From a virus, in the IMG/VR virus record IMGVR_UViG_3300020472_001862, positions 62,001 to 126,000 of that record: a DNA stretch of 64,000 nucleotides. The stretch is one strand, 5' to 3'. Both the position numbers and the translations under genes were made by a program. Each line of letters starts with the position of its first letter. Positions within the stretch are counted from its first letter, which is position 1. This document shows, one piece after another, positions 40,021 through 47,421 of this stretch. The notes under the pieces were generated by a model. It saw nothing but the letters and a program-made list of their open reading frames with translations. It was not told the origin of the DNA and searched no databases.

Positions 40021-41690
40021 TACAATTTAATACAATTAAGTGGAAAAACTTTTTGTCTACAGGTAATGCTTGGACAGAAGTAAAACTAGATCATTCCCCT
40101 AGTACATTAGTCGTAGGTGAGAATGGAAGTGGTAAGTCTACATTATTAGATGCCTTGACTTTTGCTTTGTTTAATAAACCTTTTAGAACAGTTTCCAAAC
40201 CTCAGCTTATTAATACTATTAATGGCAAGAATTGTTTAGTAGAAATATCATTTAGTATAGGCACAAAGAACTATACTATTAAGAGAGGACTACAACCTAG
40301 AGTATTTGATATTACAATTAATGGAGACTTGTTAGATAAGAATGCCAACATAAGAGACTTCCAGAAATATCTAGAAGAGAATATTCTTAAACTTAATTAC
40401 AAATCTTTTACACAAATTGTTATGTTAGGTAGTGCCTCATTTACACCTTTTATGCAGTTACACTTAGGTGCTAGGCGAGAGATCATTGAGGATATATTAG
40501 ACATCAGTATCTTTACAAGTATGAATGCTGTACTTAAAAGCAAACTTACACAATTAGAAAACGATAAAAGAATTGTTGAAGGTGAGATAGATGTAGCAAG
40601 GCAGAAAGCAAATATTCAAGAAACATATATAAAAACATTGGAGGATGATAAGTCCTCTAAAGTCACACAGATCTTAAAAGACATTAAGGAGACAGATAGT
40701 GCGATCGAGGAAGCTCATGAAGAGGCATCAAGACTCACAAAGGAGAAGCAGGAGGTTGGTCCTGTTACGGAAAAGAAAAGAAAACTTGAAGAATTTAGAA
40801 GTAAGTTCGAAGGACAAGTCAGTAAGCACAGAAAAGAATTAGAATTTTTTCACAACACAGACGAGTGTCCTACATGCCAGCAAGGTATAGAACACGATCA
40901 TAAAGAATTAATGACGCAGAGAGATGAAGAAAAGATCTCAGAACTTGAAAAGGCTCTACAAGAACTGGATACGCAGTATAGCGAGGTAGAAGTATTAGTA
41001 CAAAAGGTTCAAGAGTTAGACGAAAAGATAATGGAAACAAACAATGAAGTCATTGCACAACAAAGAATACAACAACGATTACAATTAGAACTTAGTGATA
41101 CAGAACATAAGACAGGTAACATCACTGAGGAAAAGAAAAAACTTAAAACACTTGCAAAGGATACAATTAAAAAAGTTGAAAGTAGAAGTGAACTAAGTAA
41201 CAATGAACACTATTATTCTGTCTGTAAATCTATGTTACAGGATACCGGAATCAAGACAAAGATTATTAAGGCATATCTTCCTATAATAAATAAATTAGTT
41301 AACAAATATCTAGCAGCGATGGATTTCTTTGTGCAGTTTGATTTAGATGAAACATTTAAAGAAACAATTAAGTCTAGACACAGAGATAAATTTAGTTATG
41401 CCTCATTTAGTGAAGGTGAAAAACAAAGAATAGATTTAGCCTTAGTGTTTACATGGAGAACTATTGCTAAGATGAAAAATAGCGCTAGTACTAATCTGTT
41501 ATTACTTGATGAAGTGTTTGATAGTTCCTTGGATAACAATGGTACAGAATTTGTTATGAACTTGTTAAACACTATTGGCGAAGATACAAATGTCTTTGTA
41601 ATCTCGCACAAGGGTGATCAACTGTTTGATAAATTCAGAGGTGTTATTAAATTTGAGAAGAGGCAGAACTATTCTGTAATAGCAAAGTGA
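40017..41690 (+). CDS. 46: Recombination ATPase subunit gp46 (SbcC/Rad50)
   Basis: A 557-residue SMC-like ATPase. Walker A VGENGSGKSTLLDAL near residue 36, a long coiled coil broken by the zinc hook CPTCQQG near 281, ABC signature SFSEGEKQRIDLAL and Walker B NLLLLDEVFDSS. Complete relative to T4 gp46 (560). Works with gp47 as a heterotetramer. Confidence 0.97.
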   Translation: MIQFNTIKWKNFLSTGNAWTEVKLDHSPSTLVVGENGSGKSTLLDALTFALFNKPFRTVSKPQLINTINGKNCLVEISFSIGTKNYTIKRGLQPRVFDITINGDLLDKNANIRDFQKYLEENILKLNYKSFTQIVMLGSASFTPFMQLHLGARREIIEDILDISIFTSMNAVLKSKLTQLENDKRIVEGEIDVARQKANIQETYIKTLEDDKSSKVTQILKDIKETDSAIEEAHEEASRLTKEKQEVGPVTEKKRKLEEFRSKFEGQVSKHRKELEFFHNTDECPTCQQGIEHDHKELMTQRDEEKISELEKALQELDTQYSEVEVLVQKVQELDEKIMETNNEVIAQQRIQQRLQLELSDTEHKTGNITEEKKKLKTLAKDTIKKVESRSELSNNEHYYSVCKSMLQDTGIKTKIIKAYLPIINKLVNKYLAAMDFFVQFDLDETFKETIKSRHRDKFSYASFSEGEKQRIDLALVFTWRTIAKMKNSASTNLLLLDEVFDSSLDNNGTEFVMNLLNTIGEDTNVFVISHKGDQLFDKFRGVIKFEKRQNYSVIAK

Positions 41691-41697
41691 AGACAAC

Positions 41698-42780
41698 ATG
41701 AATAATATTAAAATTATTTTGAGAAACCCATTACAAGTAAAGGTCCAAGAAGGATATAGTGACTTTTTAGAATACACTATTATACCTTCAGATACACCTA
41801 TTAAAGAAGCATGGTTAGATAAACTTAGAGATATACTTAGACAAAACTTACCTATTGATAATGACTTTTGCCACTTAGGTTTCCCACAGACACATAGGGA
41901 CTTACCTTTTTTGTGCAATAGACTTAATGATTGTAAAAGAATAATAAATGAATTTCCTTGGGAAGACTTTGTACTTAGACCTATAGAAATAACAGAAACA
42001 TTTACGCCTGAATTGGTTGTAAATAATGAGTCTGAATTTACAGGCATCACAGGAGGAGCAGATGATTGGGTTAATCATGATGTGATGAATAAACTTCACA
42101 ACTATTTTGAGAAAATGAATGGCACAATAGAAAATCCTTCTCCCTATATAGCAGCAGCACAAAAATGGCCAGAGATAATAATTGATGATGTTGTACATTA
42201 TCCTAAAAATGTAGATCAAAACACACCATGCGCACAGGCAATAAAAGATTTAAATTTAGTATGTCATGAGATGGAATCATTAATCAACGCACAGAAAGCA
42301 GGACTAGATGCTACTGCAACAACTATTGTTCAATGGAATAGATCAGATAGATGGCCTTTAGAGGACTATATGAGAGATGGATTTTTAGAAAATAGATACA
42401 AAAGAGTTCCAGGAGGAGTATATTTACATTGGAGTCAAGTAGGTAAAACATTATTAGAAGTATTTAATGATGAGGGTGCTCCTAAATTAGATAAAGCAAC
42501 ATGCGAGGCTATAACACATTTAGATTATTATAGTTCCATGTTTGATATACATTGGGGGCCTGAACAAGATTGGGCACCACATGAATTTTGGCCTTGGTTA
42601 GAAGAGAATGGATTTGATCCTAACGATAAATATCTATCATTAGGATTTATGCCAATAGGCCAAGTAGACTTAGAACACTCTTTCGGAACGGTAGATCCCA
42701 AGAAAATTTTAGCTATTAAAGGCAGGTATCTACATATACATAGTATAGAGTTCGACGGTATTAAAGCTGTGTATGAGTAA
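41698..42780 (+). CDS. Hypothetical protein (360 aa)
   Basis: A soluble 360-residue protein with no domain I can name. Features: FPQTHRDLPFLCNRLND near residue 65, DDWVNHDVMNKLHNYFEKMNG, NPSPYIAAAQKWPEI, and DIHWGPEQDWAPHEFWPWLEENGFDP near the C-terminus, rich in Trp, His and Asp. Similar LHNYFEKxxG proteins are recalled from other marine phages as hypotheticals. It overlaps the glutaredoxin frame by 8 bases. Confidence 0.75.
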   Translation: MNNIKIILRNPLQVKVQEGYSDFLEYTIIPSDTPIKEAWLDKLRDILRQNLPIDNDFCHLGFPQTHRDLPFLCNRLNDCKRIINEFPWEDFVLRPIEITETFTPELVVNNESEFTGITGGADDWVNHDVMNKLHNYFEKMNGTIENPSPYIAAAQKWPEIIIDDVVHYPKNVDQNTPCAQAIKDLNLVCHEMESLINAQKAGLDATATTIVQWNRSDRWPLEDYMRDGFLENRYKRVPGGVYLHWSQVGKTLLEVFNDEGAPKLDKATCEAITHLDYYSSMFDIHWGPEQDWAPHEFWPWLEENGFDPNDKYLSLGFMPIGQVDLEHSFGTVDPKKILAIKGRYLHIHSIEFDGIKAVYE

Positions 42781-43066
42781 AGGGAGTAAGCGTAGACCTG
42801 GTAAAGGCTATGAAGATAATTGGGACTTAATTTTTAAAAGGAAGAAAATGATAGAAATATATGGAAAACCAAGATGTCCATTTTGTGATAGAGCTAAAGC
42901 ACTATGTGAACAGAAAGGATTAGAATACGAATACAAAATGTTAGATGCAGATTTTACTGCTGAGGAAATGTTTGAAAGAGCGCCTAATGCTAAAACATTC
43001 CCACAAATTTTTATAGATGGTGAATCTATTGGCGGGTACACCGAGTTGGAGAAACTACATGGCTGA
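42773..43066 (+). CDS. Glutaredoxin with N-terminal SKGSKRRP extension
   Basis: A 97-residue product. The last 72 residues are a glutaredoxin: EIYGKPRCPFCDRAK with the CPFC active site, KTFPQIFIDGESIGGYTEL with the cis-Pro and GG. It reduces disulfides, such as in ribonucleotide reductase, using glutathione. The first 25 residues (SKGSKRRPGKGYEDNWDLIF) match a free-standing tiny phage protein type. AAGGAAG lies 6 bases upstream of an internal ATG at 42848 (MIEIYGKPR), so a plain glutaredoxin probably starts there, with the extended form as a second product. Confidence 0.85.
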   Translation: MSKGSKRRPGKGYEDNWDLIFKRKKMIEIYGKPRCPFCDRAKALCEQKGLEYEYKMLDADFTAEEMFERAPNAKTFPQIFIDGESIGGYTELEKLHG

Positions 43067-43421
43067 GTTTACCGGCACAGGCTATATTGCTTTGCCAACA
43101 ACAGTACATATAAAGGACAGTCCTATCCATGGACAAGGTCTTTTTGCTAAGGAAGATATTCCTTTAGACACAGAGCTAGGAGAGGCGCATGCTTTTCTAA
43201 TGCAGGACTTTCAAGATGGTGTATGGGCTAGAAAAACATGGATGAGAACTCCTTTAGGAGCTTTTATTAATCATAGCGATACACCTAATGCTATTGTAGA
43301 AGTAAGAACGCCTGTAGAGTTTCCTAATACAACAACACTGATTACAACAACTAATATTTTAGCTGGCGAAGAAATAACAGTATCATATGATGAAGGTACA
43401 TTTTCATTACTAGGACTATGA
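43059..43421 (+). CDS. SET-domain protein, copy 1
   Basis: A 120-residue minimal SET domain, the fold of protein-lysine methyltransferases. SPIHGQGLFAKEDI is the SAM-binding GxG block, RTPLGAFINHSDTPNA the NHS catalytic/SAM segment, and AGEEITVSYDEG the final SET motif with Tyr. Start at ATG 43059 after GGAG, overlapping glutaredoxin by 8 bases. Substrate unknown; host or virion proteins are possible. Confidence 0.85.
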   Translation: MAEFTGTGYIALPTTVHIKDSPIHGQGLFAKEDIPLDTELGEAHAFLMQDFQDGVWARKTWMRTPLGAFINHSDTPNAIVEVRTPVEFPNTTTLITTTNILAGEEITVSYDEGTFSLLGL

Positions 43422-43771
43422 GTTTTGATAAAGACACTTATCGTCCTTTACCAAAAGGTTTAACGATAAAAGAATCTAAAATAGATGGATTAGGGTTACA
43501 TGCTTCTATGCCTCATAGTGCAGGTACAAAGTTTGGCGAGACACATGTATTAGTACATAGTAGAGATAGACACGAGTGGGTAAGAACACCCTTAGGAGGT
43601 TTTATAAATCATAGTAATAATCCTAATTGTTTTATAACAACAGAAGCAGGTGATAGAACATTATATGCTATAAAACCTATTAAAAAAGGAGATGAACTAA
43701 CAGTCTTTTATAGGTTTAAAGGTTATGATGGAATAATAAATAGCGATATACAACCAGATGTAGGCGGTTAA
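43418..43771 (+). CDS. SET-domain protein, copy 2
   Basis: A 117-residue second SET domain: SKIDGLGLHASMPH (GxG block), RTPLGGFINHSNNPNC, and KKGDELTVFYRFKG. It is a tandem paralogue of copy 1, sharing RTPLGxFINHSxxPN, with a 4-base overlap. The final Tyr is kept (VFYRF). Different outer loops suggest different targets or a heterodimer. Confidence 0.85.
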   Translation: MSFDKDTYRPLPKGLTIKESKIDGLGLHASMPHSAGTKFGETHVLVHSRDRHEWVRTPLGGFINHSNNPNCFITTEAGDRTLYAIKPIKKGDELTVFYRFKGYDGIINSDIQPDVGG

Positions 43772-43772
43772 C

Positions 43773-44345
43773 ATGGAAGAAATGAAATTAACAGAAACAG
43801 AACACACAGATTTAGATGAATTACATTTATTGCCTTTTACTGATCCTTTATTGAAAAGAAAACCTAAACCCTTTGACTTTGATAAAGAAGATGCTAAGGC
43901 AATTAAAGATAAATTGATTGCCAAGATGTATGAACTTGGTGGAGTAGGACTTTCAGCCAATCAAGTAGGTATAGATAGAGCTGTCTTTGTTGTAGGTGAT
44001 GGCCAAATAGATGGAATGCAAAAAGCATTCTTTAATCCTGAAATACTAGGTATAGGAAAAGAGATGGAGTCAATGAAAGAAGGCTGTTTATCTTTTCCAG
44101 GCTTATGGCTTATGGTAAGTAGACCTAAACAGGCTATGATAAAATATTGGGACGAAGAAGGCGAAGAACATATGGAAACTTATGAGGGTGTAACTAGTCG
44201 TGTTATACAACATGAGTATGATCACATGCTAGGACATAATTTTACTCATAGAGTATCTAAAATAAAATTAGACCGTGCTTTTAAGGCCCTAGATAAGAAG
44301 GTTAAGAAGTACCAAAGACGACAAGCACAGGCCAAACAGGCATAA
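43773..44345 (+). CDS. def: Peptide deformylase
   Basis: A 190-residue peptide deformylase removing the N-formyl group from new proteins. Three motifs are present: GVGLSANQVG (motif 1), EGCLSFPG (metal Cys) and QHEYDHMLG (HExxH). Phage deformylases usually lack the long bacterial C-terminal extension; here a short basic tail remains. Often assumed to speed processing of phage or host photosynthesis proteins in cyanophages; here the target is unknown. Confidence 0.95.
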   Translation: MEEMKLTETEHTDLDELHLLPFTDPLLKRKPKPFDFDKEDAKAIKDKLIAKMYELGGVGLSANQVGIDRAVFVVGDGQIDGMQKAFFNPEILGIGKEMESMKEGCLSFPGLWLMVSRPKQAMIKYWDEEGEEHMETYEGVTSRVIQHEYDHMLGHNFTHRVSKIKLDRAFKALDKKVKKYQRRQAQAKQA

Positions 44346-44366
44346 ATAGTATTAAAGGAGAAACAG

Positions 44367-44720
44367 ATGGCAGATGACATATTTGACTTTGGTTTTACAG
44401 CAGTAGATGAACCTGATCAGGGAACACCTGCTCCTGCACAACCGTCTGTAGACTCAGACGCAATCTTAGATAAACTAGCACAACTAGAAGCTAAGGTATT
44501 GAACGCAGATAATTCTGGAATGGTTAATGAACACAGGGCATTAATTGAATCCGATGTATCTAGCAAACTTCGTGATGTAGAGGATCTTGTCCTCCCTTTA
44601 CTTTACAATTTGCAAAAGAATCCTGAAAAGGAATATATTCATTGGCCAAATAGAACGGCTATTATTGACAAACAAATTGAAAAGATAAAGGCGGTAACAA
44701 GATACTATGAGCGAGTCTAA
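44367..44720 (+). CDS. Conserved hypothetical next to clpP
   Basis: A 117-residue acidic protein: Pro-rich N-terminus, coiled coil (DAILDKLAQLEAKVLN), and YIHWPNRTAIIDKQIEKIKAVTRYYE at the end (in blocks). The WPNR...I..QI..I....R motif is familiar from T4-like marine phages but has no assigned function. A CATAAATA at 44341 resembles a weak late promoter; AAAGGAG precedes the ATG. Overlaps clpP by 14 bases. Confidence 0.7.
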   Translation: MADDIFDFGFTAVDEPDQGTPAPAQPSVDSDAILDKLAQLEAKVLNADNSGMVNEHRALIESDVSSKLRDVEDLVLPLLYNLQKNPEKEYIHWPNRTAIIDKQIEKIKAVTRYYERV

Positions 44721-45318
44721 CGGATTAAATAAAAACCAATTACAAAACGCATACCAAAGACCAGTAGCTAACATCTATGACTTGTACCTCACAGGTGCAA
44801 TAGGAGATGCCAAAGACTATCAAGATTGGAATCAAATGATGAGATCAGCTACGGAAAATGATGTTGTTTACATACATATTAATTCTAATGGCGGTGAGAT
44901 ATTTACAGCTATACAATTAATGAGAACAATGCAGGAGACACAGGCAACTGTAATAGCTTCTGTGGAAGGTATGTGCATGTCAGCAGCCACATTATTATTT
45001 TTAACAGCAGATGTATGTGAAGTATCAGAACATAGTCATTTCATGTTCCATACATACAGTTCAGGTAATTGGGGTAAGGGTAGTGAACAATTAGCTAATG
45101 TAATGGCTGATGATAAATGGGCACGACACTTATTCAATACAGTTTACAAAGGATTCTTAGATCCAAAAGAGATGGAGTCAATGATTGATGGTAAGGACTT
45201 ATGGATGAATCCTGCAGAAGTAGGCAAGAGGTTAGAGAAAAGAAACAAACTAGCCTTAAAAGGTAAAGGACCAAAAAAGAAGGAAAAAGCTTTACTTTCA
45301 CCTAAAAAGACTCCATAA
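44707..45318 (+). CDS. ClpP-like serine protease
   Basis: A 203-residue ClpP/crotonase-fold protease. HINSNGGEIFTA is the oxyanion loop, the nucleophile is S92 in GMCMSAATLLFL, and the His is H115 in HFMFHTYSSG. The C-terminus is a Lys-rich tail (GKGPKKKEKALL). It could work with host ClpX/ClpA or free-standing as a head-maturation-type protease; since gp21 is present the latter is less likely. Confidence 0.85.
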   Translation: MSESNGLNKNQLQNAYQRPVANIYDLYLTGAIGDAKDYQDWNQMMRSATENDVVYIHINSNGGEIFTAIQLMRTMQETQATVIASVEGMCMSAATLLFLTADVCEVSEHSHFMFHTYSSGNWGKGSEQLANVMADDKWARHLFNTVYKGFLDPKEMESMIDGKDLWMNPAEVGKRLEKRNKLALKGKGPKKKEKALLSPKKTP

Positions 45319-45341
45319 TTGTAAGTATATAGGAGAAAGAT

Positions 45342-45782
45342 ATGAAAGAAGTTTTTAAGTTTATTTGTGTAATGTTTATAATGGCTCTTGCAGCAGGCCT
45401 GTCACCTAAAGCAGAGGCAGCAGACACCAGTGATGTAATTGCAGGTATTATATTTGGAGGTTGGTTAGGCAGTGAATGGCAAAAAGACAGACAACCTATT
45501 GAACCCTATGTAACACACTTCCCACATGGAACAATCATTGTTCCAGGGTATAAATTAACAAGAAACATGCAGTGCTTTTTTGAAATGGAAGCAGATGGCA
45601 TGCCCAAGTATGCGGTGCCTAACTGTTCCACTAGTGGTAGCAGTTATCGCAACAAATATTCTAACGCAAAAATCCTCCAGCAGGATATGTATCCTTGCGG
45701 TAGTTATTGGGGATATGGTTGCAGACATTTAGTTCAACAACTAAAAAATGGAACCATTACAGGGGTATTTAATTTTAATTAA
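45342..45782 (+). CDS. Secreted cysteine-containing protein
   Basis: A 146-residue protein with a signal peptide (MKEVFKFICVMFIMALAAGL, cleavage after AEA near residue 27). The mature part has GGWLGSEWQKDRQ, a Gly/Ser/Tyr-rich middle and four cysteines that could form two disulfides (QCFFE, NCSTS, PCGSYWGYGC). Predicted periplasmic or surface exposed. It lies 8 bases upstream of the TonB-dependent receptor gene, with Shine-Dalgarno sequences on both, so the two are probably a functional pair. No family recognised. Confidence 0.75.
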   Translation: MKEVFKFICVMFIMALAAGLSPKAEAADTSDVIAGIIFGGWLGSEWQKDRQPIEPYVTHFPHGTIIVPGYKLTRNMQCFFEMEADGMPKYAVPNCSTSGSSYRNKYSNAKILQQDMYPCGSYWGYGCRHLVQQLKNGTITGVFNFN

Positions 45783-45790
45783 GGAGTAAT

Positions 45791-47326
45791 ATGAAACACT
45801 TGAATGTGAAAGCCCTACTAACAGTAGGACTAATTTTCGTTATGACACCAGGAATGGCGTCAGATATAGAAGAAGTAATTGTAATAGGAGCCAATGAAAC
45901 ATTTGGTTCATCTCAACCAGAGTATGATAATTCAGTACTAGAAGCAGTAGATGTTTATAGTGTATATCAAGCTGGTGGAAGAGGAGGTTTTGCAGGAGTT
46001 TCTAGCAATGGAACAGATGTAAAACATACAGCAGTTTTTAGAAATGGAATCCCTGTAAACAATCCAGGAGGTGGCTGGTTTGATTTTGGAACTGAACTAC
46101 CTACATTTCAAGACTTTACAATTATATCAGGACCTAATAGCGTATTGTTTGGTAGCTCAGCAATGGCAGGAACAGTACTTATGGAGGACACATTTTCCCC
46201 ACACTTTTTTACTAAGGGTGGCGACAAAAGATACTTAGTATCATTGGGCAATGAATATGTATCATTAGCACATTACAAAGGATCTAATGGTTCTGCACGA
46301 ACAGATAATAATGAGGAAGATTGGTTTGAAAATACAACACTAAAAACTAATTACCAGGTAGGTGATTGGAAACTTGTATCCTCATACCAAGACTATACTT
46401 ATGATTATGACAACTGTTGGTTTGGAATTGACGGTAATGATTGTGTACAACAAGGTGAAAAAGTAGACATGTCAATTAGAAATAGTTGGCTCACAGTAGG
46501 CTATGGACAAAATGATGTTGAACACAATACAGGATGGGAATCTAAAAGCAAAAGATATTTTGTGGATGCTAATGAAGAAATTTTACCTGGATTAATTGTA
46601 GGCGCACAAGCACACAGGCAGGAGTATAATGAATATTGGTATCAACATTATGCCACCTATGTAAATTATTCTTTAGAAAATCATAGCATTGGTTGGAGAG
46701 TAGAAGACGACGATCATGTAATTAGATATGGTTTTGAAAAAGATCTATTTAGACTTTCATTAGGTAACAGTATTAGAATGCCTAATCTATATGAAAGGTT
46801 TGGTGATGATTGGGTAGCAGCTAACCCTGGATTAAAAGCAGAGAAAGGTAAAGGCATAACATTAGGATATGGATTCCTCTCAGCATTTTATTATGACTTC
46901 TCAGAAAGTATAGATTTTGATATGGGTACTTATGGTTATGTCAACTCAGGAGGATATGAATCCAAAGGATTTAGTATTGAAAAACATTTCCTATATGATG
47001 ATGGTGCATTACATGTATCAACTTCATATACTGATACAGATCAAATTAGAGCTGCCAAATATGAAACAAAGTTATCCTGGTTCAGTACAATACAAGGCTG
47101 GGACTATCTAATATCATATGTAGGACAATACGACAGAGGTAATGACTTTGACGGAACACCTATTGATGATGTATCAACCTTTGATTTTAATGTAGGATAC
47201 TACATAAGGCCAGGATTGCGTTTTGCAGTCGAGATTAGGGACATTTTGAACAGAGAATTCGAGATTTTGCCCCATTATGGCGCTGGTGGAAGGGAAATAA
47301 ATCTCACCTTACACCTAAGTTATTGA
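45791..47326 (+). CDS. TonB-dependent outer-membrane receptor, BtuB-like
   Basis: A 511-residue protein with a signal peptide (cleavage after GMAS), a TonB box (EEVIVIGA near residues 27-34), a plug with the BtuB-type NGIPVNNPGGGW and SGPNSVLFGSSAMAGTV segments, and a barrel ending in aromatic Tyr after ITxLHLSY-like strands. NPGLKAEKGKGITLGYG and YVNSGGYESKGFSIE match the family barrel block NPxLKPExSxxxExG and NxGxxxxxGxE. It is shorter than BtuB (about 594) but has no frameshift. Possible roles: nutrient uptake in the infected cell, or superinfection exclusion by replacing or competing with a host receptor. Exceptional for a phage. Confidence 0.88.
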   Translation: MKHLNVKALLTVGLIFVMTPGMASDIEEVIVIGANETFGSSQPEYDNSVLEAVDVYSVYQAGGRGGFAGVSSNGTDVKHTAVFRNGIPVNNPGGGWFDFGTELPTFQDFTIISGPNSVLFGSSAMAGTVLMEDTFSPHFFTKGGDKRYLVSLGNEYVSLAHYKGSNGSARTDNNEEDWFENTTLKTNYQVGDWKLVSSYQDYTYDYDNCWFGIDGNDCVQQGEKVDMSIRNSWLTVGYGQNDVEHNTGWESKSKRYFVDANEEILPGLIVGAQAHRQEYNEYWYQHYATYVNYSLENHSIGWRVEDDDHVIRYGFEKDLFRLSLGNSIRMPNLYERFGDDWVAANPGLKAEKGKGITLGYGFLSAFYYDFSESIDFDMGTYGYVNSGGYESKGFSIEKHFLYDDGALHVSTSYTDTDQIRAAKYETKLSWFSTIQGWDYLISYVGQYDRGNDFDGTPIDDVSTFDFNVGYYIRPGLRFAVEIRDILNREFEILPHYGAGGREINLTLHLSY

Positions 47327-47356
47327 AATAAATAGTAAAAAGATTTCAAAAAATGC

Positions 47357-47385
47357 TTGACTCTTGGTTCGCCAGAGTGCATAAT
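47357..47385 (+). promoter_or_regulatory. Sigma-70-type promoter for cobT-like gene (P2)
   Basis: -35 TTGACT at 47357-47362, 17-nt spacer containing CTCTTG and CCAGAG arms, -10 CATAAT at 47380-47385. A GATTTCAAAAAA tract precedes it and GTGAGGACTT follows as Shine-Dalgarno region. Almost identical to P3 and P1. Confidence 0.85.
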
Positions 47386-47421
47386 ACATGTATATTAAAT
47401 AAAAAGTGAGGACTTAATAAT

